This document shows, piece after piece, positions 58,701 through 64,000 of a stretch of 64,000 nt of DNA. Both the position numbers and the translations under genes were made by a program. Under the pieces are notes generated by a model. It searched no databases. It had not been told where the DNA came from and worked only from the letters and a program-made list of their open reading frames with translations. Position 1 is the first letter of the stretch; each line of letters begins with the position of its first letter. Source of the stretch: AR5 sp041497115 (lineage in GTDB: Bacteria > Methylomirabilota > Methylomirabilia > Rokubacteriales > CSP1-6); assembly GCA_041497115.1 (NCBI GenBank), contig JBGQFW010000010.1, positions 1 to 64,000 of the forward strand, written 5' to 3'.

Positions 58701-59911
58701 GGGGTCGCTCCCTTCGGCAGCTCGGAGCGCGCGGCTCCGGTGGACAGCAGACCGTCGATCTCGGCGGCGTCGAGTCCCGCCTCGCGCAGGATCTCGAGGC
58801 TGTGCTCGCCCAGCCGCGGGGGCAGCCGGCGGATGTCGGCGGGCGTCCGCGAGTAGGCGGCGGGGATGCCGGGCAGCCGCAGGGTGCCCTCGCTGGGGTG
58901 CTCGACGATCTGCCAGAAGCCGGTGGCCTCCAGGTGCGGGTCGCGCAGCAGCGTCTCCAGCGAGTTCACGACCATGGCCGGGATGTTGTGGCGGTCCAGC
59001 TCGGCGAGCCACTGAGCACTCGTCCGCGTCAGCGCGATCGCCGCCAGCGCCTCGTAGAGCGGCTCGATGTGGCGCAGCCGCGAGCCGAGCGTCTTGAAGC
59101 GCGGGTCGGCCAGCAGGTCGGGGCGGCCCGCGAGGGTGAAGAAGTCGCGCCAGTTCTGGTCGGTGTAGGGCAGGATCGCCAGGTGGCCGTCGAGGGTCTT
59201 GAACGGCCGCCGGTAGCGGTTGAGCACGCGCTTGTAGCCGACCGTCTCCACCGGCGGCACGAACGTCTCGCCGTAGAGGTGCTCGACCATGACCCAGGCG
59301 GCGAGGCTCTCGAACATCGGCACCTCGACCTCCTGCCCCTCGCCGGTGCGCGCCTTGTGGAAGAGCGCGGCGAGCACCGCCGCCAGCAGCGTCATCGAGC
59401 TGGTCTTGTCGGCGACGATGGTCGGCATGTAGCGCGGCTCGCCGACGACCGCGCTCTGCAGCGACGCCAGCCCGGAGGCCGCCTGGATGACGTCGTCGTA
59501 GGCCGGCTTGTCGCCGTAGGGGCCGGCGGCGCGGAAGCCGTAGGTGCCGACGTAGACCAGCCCCGGGTTGACCGCGCGGAACATGTCGTAGGAGAGGCCG
59601 AGCCGGCGCGCCGCCCGCGGCCGATAGTTGTGCAGCAGCACGTCGGCGCCCGCCGCCAGCCGCAGCAGCACGCGACGGGCCGACTCCTGCTTGAGGTCGA
59701 GCACGAGCGAGCGCTTGTTGCGGTTCACCGCCAGGAAGAAGGCGCCCATGTCGGGGTTGCGCATGGGGCCGAGCTGGCGCGTGGTGTCGCCGTCGGGCGG
59801 CTCGACCTTCACGACGTCGGCGCCGAGATCGCCGAGCTGCTGGCCGGCCCACGGCCCCAGCACGACCGTCGTGCAGTCGATGACGCGCACCCCGTGCAGC
59901 GGTCCCGGCAT
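58697..59911 (-). CDS. Class III CoA-transferase (CaiB/BaiF/Frc family)
   Basis: 404 aa. The N-terminal LHGVRVIDCTTVVLGPWAGQQLGDLGADVVKVEPP and the NRNKRSLVLDLK segment are diagnostic. The catalytic Asp is in PAYDDVIQAASG. Family members move CoA between carboxylic acids, activating a substrate for beta-oxidation-like steps. It is coupled to the LLM gene downstream and follows another LLM gene with a 9-nt gap. The CoA acceptor is not known. Confidence 0.9.
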   Translation of the reverse strand: MPGPLHGVRVIDCTTVVLGPWAGQQLGDLGADVVKVEPPDGDTTRQLGPMRNPDMGAFFLAVNRNKRSLVLDLKQESARRVLLRLAAGADVLLHNYRPRAARRLGLSYDMFRAVNPGLVYVGTYGFRAAGPYGDKPAYDDVIQAASGLASLQSAVVGEPRYMPTIVADKTSSMTLLAAVLAALFHKARTGEGQEVEVPMFESLAAWVMVEHLYGETFVPPVETVGYKRVLNRYRRPFKTLDGHLAILPYTDQNWRDFFTLAGRPDLLADPRFKTLGSRLRHIEPLYEALAAIALTRTSAQWLAELDRHNIPAMVVNSLETLLRDPHLEATGFWQIVEHPSEGTLRLPGIPAAYSRTPADIRRLPPRLGEHSLEILREAGLDAAEIDGLLSTGAARSELPKGATP

Positions 59912-59920
59912 GGCGGCGGC

Positions 59921-61090
59921 TCAGGCCGGCGCGAAGATCGAGGAGCGCCCCGGGTCCCCCGGGGTGGTCCGAGCGTCCGGGGGTGGGGGGGCCATGTCGG
60001 GGCCCCCCCGTGAATTGAACGTCGCGTCGCGCTGGAGGACGGGCATGACCCGCTCGGCGAAGAGGCGCATGTTGAGCTGCGCCTCCTCGTGCGGCATCCC
60101 GCCGTAGCCGAACTCGGTGACCAGGTGATCGAGGCCGGTCAGCCGCTGCAGCTCGGCGATCTGCTGGATGCAGTCGTCGGGGGTGCCGACGACCTGGATC
60201 TTGACGTAGAACTCGGTCGCCTTCCGCCGGTAGCCCTCGTCCTGCATCTTGGAATAGGTCTTGGCCATGCCGCCGTAGAACTCGTAGCCCTTCACCGAGG
60301 CGAGGTGGCCGTCGGAGAACTTGTAGTGCTTGTCGATCGAGTCGAACTTGCGCGCCAGGTACTGCACCGCGCGCTCGTGCGCCTCCTCGCGGCGCTCGGC
60401 CACCGAGACGTTGGTGAGGATGATCGGCGGCTGCGGCGTGTGGCCCACGCCGGCCGCGATCTCGCGGTAGCGCCGGATGTCCTCGGCGGCCTTCGGCCAC
60501 TCGTTCTGCATGATCACGAGCACGCCGAAGCCGAGCTTGGCCATGATCTCGGCCGACTCCGGGCTGACCGACGAGGCGTAGAACCGCCGCTCGGGGTGCG
60601 AGACGGGGCGCGGCCGGATGGACGTCGGCGGGATCTTGAAGAACTCTCCGTCCCAGTCGAAGACCTCGTGGGTCAGCGCCTTGACGACGATCCGCGCCGC
60701 CTCGGCGAAGCGCGGGCGCGCCTCCTCCATGGGGATGCGGAACCCCGCGTACTCCACGCTGGCGGCGCCGCGGCCGAAGCCGAACAGGCAGCGGCCGTTG
60801 GAGAGCACGTCGAGGAGCGCGATCTCCTCGGCGACCCGCACCGGGTCGTGCCAGGGCAGCACGATGACGGCGGTGCCGAGCGCGATGCGCTGCGTGCGCC
60901 CGGCGAAGTAGCTCAGCAGCTGGGTGGGCGAGGGCGACATCGCGTAGCCGGTGAAGTGGTGCTCGAGGGCGAACAGCGAGTCGAACCCGAGCGGCTCGGC
61001 GAGGTCGCCAAGGGCCAGGTGCTCGGCGAACACCGAGGCGTCGGTGCGGCCGTCCTTCGTCAGCATATTCAGCGCGATCCCGACGTTCAT
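59921..61090 (-). CDS. LLM-class flavin-dependent oxidoreductase with proline-rich tail
   Basis: 389 aa. Luciferase-like barrel: LAEPLGFDSLFALEHHFTGYAMSPSP, IALGTAVIVLPWHDPVRVAEEIALLDVLSNGRCLFGFGRG and YASSVSPESAEIMAKLGFG. The last 30 residues (MAPPPPDARTTPGDPG) are not typical for the family. The DNA there has G and C runs (59985-60008), so a frameshift that changed the normal end is possible. The ATG overlaps the IclR stop (ATGA). Confidence 0.83.
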   Translation of the reverse strand: MNVGIALNMLTKDGRTDASVFAEHLALGDLAEPLGFDSLFALEHHFTGYAMSPSPTQLLSYFAGRTQRIALGTAVIVLPWHDPVRVAEEIALLDVLSNGRCLFGFGRGAASVEYAGFRIPMEEARPRFAEAARIVVKALTHEVFDWDGEFFKIPPTSIRPRPVSHPERRFYASSVSPESAEIMAKLGFGVLVIMQNEWPKAAEDIRRYREIAAGVGHTPQPPIILTNVSVAERREEAHERAVQYLARKFDSIDKHYKFSDGHLASVKGYEFYGGMAKTYSKMQDEGYRRKATEFYVKIQVVGTPDDCIQQIAELQRLTGLDHLVTEFGYGGMPHEEAQLNMRLFAERVMPVLQRDATFNSRGGPDMAPPPPDARTTPGDPGRSSIFAPA

Positions 61091-61872
61091 GCGCTCCTCC
61101 CATTGCGATGGCCCAGGCGCGACGAGATCGCGCGCGCGGTCCGCCTGGCCTCGACGGCCAGCCGGCGCGCGTGCGGACGCACGCGGTCGGTGGGGCCGGC
61201 GATCGTGCAGGCGCCCGCCACCCGGCCGTGCTGGTCGAAGATCGGCGCCGCCACTCCCGCCGCCCCGCGCACCATCTCGTCGAGGCTCACGCTCACGCCG
61301 GTCCGCTGGATCTCCTCGAGGGCGGCGCGCAGGGCCGGCAGGCTCGTCATCGTCCGCTCGGTGTGGCGCGCCAGCGGCAGCGCTTTCAGGATCTCCTCGC
61401 GCTGCTCCGCCGGCAGGAACGCCAGGATGGCCTTGCCGCTCGACGTCGCGTGCAGCGGCCGGCGGTCGCCGACGCCCGCCGCGTAGCGGATGATCTGCAC
61501 GCTCTCGACCTTGTCCACGTAGACCACCGACACGCCGTCGGCGCCCAGCGTGGCGAGAAACACCGTCTCGCCCGTGCGGCGCATCAGCTCGGCGAGCGCC
61601 GGGCGCGCCACCGCGGCGAGGTCGCGCTGGGCCGGCGAGGCGCTGCCCAGGTCGAGGGCGCGCGGGCCGAGCCGGTACTCGCCGGCGCGCCCCTGGTGGA
61701 GGTACCGACGGGCGGTCAGCGCGCGCAGGAGCGGCAGCAGGCTGCTCTTGGGCGCCTCGAGCTGCGCGCTCACCTCGCGCAGCGCGAGCCCCTCGCGGCT
61801 GGCCGCCACCACCTCGAGGATGTCCACGACGCGATTGGCCGCCCGGTGGCCGGCGACCGCCCGGACGATCAC
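61087..61872 (-). CDS. IclR-family transcriptional regulator
   Basis: 261 aa. An N-terminal winged helix (ANRVVDILEVVAASREGLALREVSAQLEAPKSSLLPLLRAL) is followed by the IclR effector domain with the characteristic PLHATSSGKAILAFLP and the end segment GVAAPIFDQHGRVAGACTIAGP. Regulators of this kind often control aromatic or acid catabolic operons in response to an intermediate. It lies inside the operon, with its GTG overlapping the amidohydrolase stop (GTGA) and its own stop overlapping the LLM start. It probably autoregulates the operon. Confidence 0.9.
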   Translation of the reverse strand: MIVRAVAGHRAANRVVDILEVVAASREGLALREVSAQLEAPKSSLLPLLRALTARRYLHQGRAGEYRLGPRALDLGSASPAQRDLAAVARPALAELMRRTGETVFLATLGADGVSVVYVDKVESVQIIRYAAGVGDRRPLHATSSGKAILAFLPAEQREEILKALPLARHTERTMTSLPALRAALEEIQRTGVSVSLDEMVRGAAGVAAPIFDQHGRVAGACTIAGPTDRVRPHARRLAVEARRTARAISSRLGHRNGRSA

Positions 61873-63062
61873 CGCGTCACCTCGAAGCCGAAGACGCGCG
61901 CGGCGTTGAGGCCGAGGACTTTTGCGCGCGCGCCGTCGGTCAGGCCGCCCATCGTGCGCTCGATCGCCTCGGCGGAGTGCGGCCACGTCCCCTCGTGATG
62001 GGGATAATCATTGCCCCACATGAAGTTGTCCGTGAGGTTCATGGGCTCGGCGAGAGCAAGGCCGGCCGGATCCTCCTGGAAGGACGCGAAGCCGTGCTCG
62101 CGAAAGTACTCGCTGGGCAGCCGCGCGAGCTTGGGGCGCACCCAGAAGTGATGCTTGCGATAGGCCTCGTCCATCGCGTCGAGCAGCCACGCCACCCAGC
62201 CGATGCCGGCCTCGATCGTCCCGAAGCGCAGCCGGGGAAAGCGCGCGAGCACGCCGGAGGCGCACAGGTTCGCGACGGGCTCGATGGTCGGTGAGAGCGA
62301 GTGAGACACGTAGTTGATGACGGCGCCGCCGTTGCCGCGCGCGGCCCGCGGGTCGCGTCCCGTCGAGACGTGGAAGGTGATCGGCAGGCCGGCGTCCTGG
62401 ATCGCCGCCCACAGCGGGTCGAAGACCGGCAGGTTGTAGTTGGGATGGTCCACGTCGTGGGCGCCCCACACCGGCTTGCACGGCAGGGTCAGCGCGCGGA
62501 AGCCGAGCGTCGCCACGCGCTGCACCTCGGCGATGGAGCCCGCCAGGTCGGCGGTGGCGATCGCCGCCGCCGGCGACATGCGGTGGTTGTAGCGGGCGAA
62601 CGTCTCCCACGCCCACTCGTTGTAGACGCGGCACTGGGCCATCGCCAGCGCGGGGTCGGGCGTGGCCCACATGGACAGCCCCTTGTTGGGGAAGATCACC
62701 TCGGCGTCGATGCCGTCGCGGTCCATGTCGCGCAGCCGCTGCTCGGGGTCGGCGCCGGAAAGCTGGCGCAGGCGGTCCTCGCCCTCGAGGTCGTCGGTGC
62801 GCAGCCGGTCGGGCCGATGCCCCTCGGAGACGCGCCACTTCACGCCGGCGGCGTCGACGATGACCTTCGGCACGCGGTCGCGGTACTTCGCGTCGATGCG
62901 CGTGGCCCAGAGGTCGGCCGGCTCGTTGGCGTGGGCGTCGGCCGAGACGATGAAGTACTTGCGGGGATCGTCCGGGCGGGCGGTGCGCGGCCAGCGCGCG
63001 TGACCGGGCGTCGTGAGCCGCCAGACGTTGGCCTCGTTGATCGTCAGCTCGCGCGTGCTCAT
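61869..63062 (-). CDS. Amidohydrolase (amidohydrolase_2, ACMSD-like TIM barrel)
   Basis: 397 aa. Metal-dependent hydrolase/decarboxylase of the amidohydrolase_2 family, with SADAHANEP (first metal motif, DxH-like), ITFHVSTGR with a central His, FGTIEAGIGWVAWLLDAMDEAY and the final MWGNDYPHHEGTWPHS with the conserved Asp. This type includes decarboxylases and hydrolases of aromatic and cyclic intermediates. The ATG overlaps the stop of the OB-fold gene (ATGA). Its substrate is unknown. Confidence 0.85.
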   Translation of the reverse strand: MSTRELTINEANVWRLTTPGHARWPRTARPDDPRKYFIVSADAHANEPADLWATRIDAKYRDRVPKVIVDAAGVKWRVSEGHRPDRLRTDDLEGEDRLRQLSGADPEQRLRDMDRDGIDAEVIFPNKGLSMWATPDPALAMAQCRVYNEWAWETFARYNHRMSPAAAIATADLAGSIAEVQRVATLGFRALTLPCKPVWGAHDVDHPNYNLPVFDPLWAAIQDAGLPITFHVSTGRDPRAARGNGGAVINYVSHSLSPTIEPVANLCASGVLARFPRLRFGTIEAGIGWVAWLLDAMDEAYRKHHFWVRPKLARLPSEYFREHGFASFQEDPAGLALAEPMNLTDNFMWGNDYPHHEGTWPHSAEAIERTMGGLTDGARAKVLGLNAARVFGFEVTR

Positions 63063-63508
63063 GCCGTCCTCCTCCAGTGCACCAGCGTGAACGGGGGCGG
63101 CGCGTCGTCGTGCGGCTCGAACACGGCCGCCACCGGGGCGCCGATCGTGACGGGCTGCGTCGGGTCGCCGAGCAGGTTGCCGATCATCCGCACGCCGCCG
63201 GCGTGCGCCAGCTCGACGAGGACCACGACGTAGGGGCCGTGATCCCGCAGCGCGGGATGCACGGGATGCCACGCGCGCTCCCAGCTGTAGACGACCCCGC
63301 GCGGCTCGACGACCGCCCACTCCAGGTCGAACCCCAGGCACCGGTGGCAGATCCACTCCGGGCCCCACTGCCACCCGCGGCAGCCGCGGCAGCGCTGCAC
63401 GCGCAGCTCGCCCCGCCGCGTGCCCTCCCAGTACGGGGCGTCGAGCCCGTCCGCCTCGGGCACCGGACGCGGCAGGCCGGCCGGCAGGTAGGTGGCGGGC
63501 CCGCTCAC
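63059..63508 (-). CDS. Zn-ribbon OB-fold (DUF35, ChsH2-like) protein
   Basis: 149 aa. The rubredoxin-like ribbon CRGCRGWQWGPEWICHRC (about residues 35-52) is followed by an OB fold (VVYSWERAWHPVHP, YVVVLVELAHAGG). Such proteins bind acyl-CoA and partner with thiolases or hydratases. Here the partner is the thiolase whose stop overlaps its GTG start (GTGA). A long upstream frame inside the thiolase is rejected. Confidence 0.85.
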   Translation of the reverse strand: MSGPATYLPAGLPRPVPEADGLDAPYWEGTRRGELRVQRCRGCRGWQWGPEWICHRCLGFDLEWAVVEPRGVVYSWERAWHPVHPALRDHGPYVVVLVELAHAGGVRMIGNLLGDPTQPVTIGAPVAAVFEPHDDAPPPFTLVHWRRTA

Positions 63509-64000
63509 AGCGTCTCCTCGGTGCCGAGCAGCATGCTGGACACCGGCGTGACCATCGGCCCCGAGATCACCATCGCGACGCGCGCTCCCGGCACCGGGTT
63601 GGGCGACTGCCCGCGCAGCTGGCGCACCGCCTCGATCTGCAGCTCGAGCCCGTGCATGTAGCACTCGGCGAGATTGCCGCCGCTGGTGTTGAGCGGCAGC
63701 CGCCCGCCGGGCGCGCTGAGGTTGTCCAGCGTGAGGAACTCGTTGGCCTCCTCGGCGGCGAAGAACTCGTGCTCGACCAGGCTCATGAGCACGCCGCCGG
63801 TGAAGTTCTCGTAGCTCTGCACGACGCTCACGTCCTTGGGGCCGAGGCCGGCCATCGCGTACAGGCGCGGCGCGACCGTGATGAAGCTGGCCGAGGCGTA
63901 GGTGGGCGCGTTGTGACCGCGGGCGCCGTTGCGGTACTCCGACCCCTGGGCCGCGCCGAGCAGGTAGGCCGGCCGCTGCCGCAGGTCACGCGCGCGCTCG
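63505..64000 (-). CDS. Thiolase-family (SCP2-type) acetyltransferase, 5' end outside the window
   Basis: 165 codons of a thiolase C-terminal half; the frame stays open to the window edge. Features are LSAPGGRLPLNTSGGNLAECYMHG (the conserved G-N-x-A-x... segment with the C-terminal domain) and QLRGQSPNPVPGARVAMVISG. The classic C-terminal CxGGG loop is replaced, as in SCP2-type or lipid-transfer thiolases. It pairs with the OB-fold protein. Thiolases cleave 3-ketoacyl-CoA; some SCP2 members act as aldolases. Confidence 0.75.
   Translation of the reverse strand, partial: ERARDLRQRPAYLLGAAQGSEYRNGARGHNAPTYASASFITVAPRLYAMAGLGPKDVSVVQSYENFTGGVLMSLVEHEFFAAEEANEFLTLDNLSAPGGRLPLNTSGGNLAECYMHGLELQIEAVRQLRGQSPNPVPGARVAMVISGPMVTPVSSMLLGTEETL

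Noticed and set aside
57549..61103. An 1184-aa fusion of LLM, CoA-transferase and LLM proteins
   Set aside because: Only the last 383 residues are a real protein in this frame. The rest is the shadow of the CoA-transferase and LLM genes.

Overview
The window is about 70% GC, densely coded and free of rRNA, tRNA, CRISPR arrays and insertion sequences. The gene mix is typical of a soil or groundwater bacterium: several luciferase-like (LLM) oxidoreductases, a class III CoA-transferase, a thiolase with an OB-fold partner, peptide-type ABC transport, glycolate oxidase and many two-component and c-di-GMP proteins. A Candidatus Rokubacteria / Methylomirabilota-type genome is my best guess. This is inference from content only, because no marker gene is present.

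Layout. 0-10 kb: glutaryl-CoA dehydrogenase, the queuosine pair yhhQ/queC, DinB and HD-hydrolase genes, rfbAB, a rhodanese-MoeB/ThiF gene interrupted by an in-frame UGA at its reactive cysteine, a 2-hydroxyacid dehydrogenase, a ModA-like protein and an FMN split-barrel protein. 10-18.3 kb (minus strand): HtrA protease, moaB, glycolate oxidase glcDEF and a transketolase/AceE-like enzyme. 18.3-33.2 kb: a signalling island. It holds a diguanylate cyclase, an NtrC-type sigma54 activator and two plus-strand operons, each behind a sigma54 promoter. The first operon encodes a degenerate nuclease-fold protein with a Pro/Ala/Glu tail, a REC-GAF-HD-GYP protein, a single-domain receiver and two sister methyltransferases. 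The second encodes a secreted protein of unknown function, a STAS protein, a GNAT acetyltransferase, a membrane histidine kinase and a REC-GAF-histidine kinase. 33.2-37.8 kb (minus): glucokinase, class I aldolase and a GH63-like glycosidase. 37.9-44.3 kb (plus): peptide ABC transporter, ATC-hydrolase-like protein, membrane GGDEF protein and a cupin/JmjC-like oxygenase. 44.4-54.1 kb: NYN/OST-HTH protein, AtzG/GatC-like small protein with an amidase, two LLM enzymes, a PLP aminotransferase, a secreted HExxH protein and a convergent unknown with a basic tail. 54.2-64 kb (minus): a zinc-ribbon/cyclase/AAA/TPR protein, then a tightly overlapping catabolic operon (thiolase, OB-fold, amidohydrolase, IclR, LLM, CoA-transferase, LLM) that runs off the window end.

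Most notable. (1) The MoeB/ThiF gene looks like a true selenoprotein: UGA replaces the reactive Cys, the downstream frame is intact, and a perfect 7-bp hairpin with G at loop position 2 lies 20 nt after the UGA. (2) The two sigma54 promoters share a 12-bp element AGGAAT(C/G)AGCCG exactly 88 bp upstream of the -24 GG. The half-site that inverts it is displaced by two helical turns between the promoters. This ties both operons to one enhancer-binding regulator, plausibly the NtrC-type gene next door. (3) At least eight genes have a TANNNT hexamer exactly 6-7 nt before the start codon and no ribosome-binding site. This suggests widespread leaderless transcription, including one shared bidirectional -10 between queC and yhhQ.
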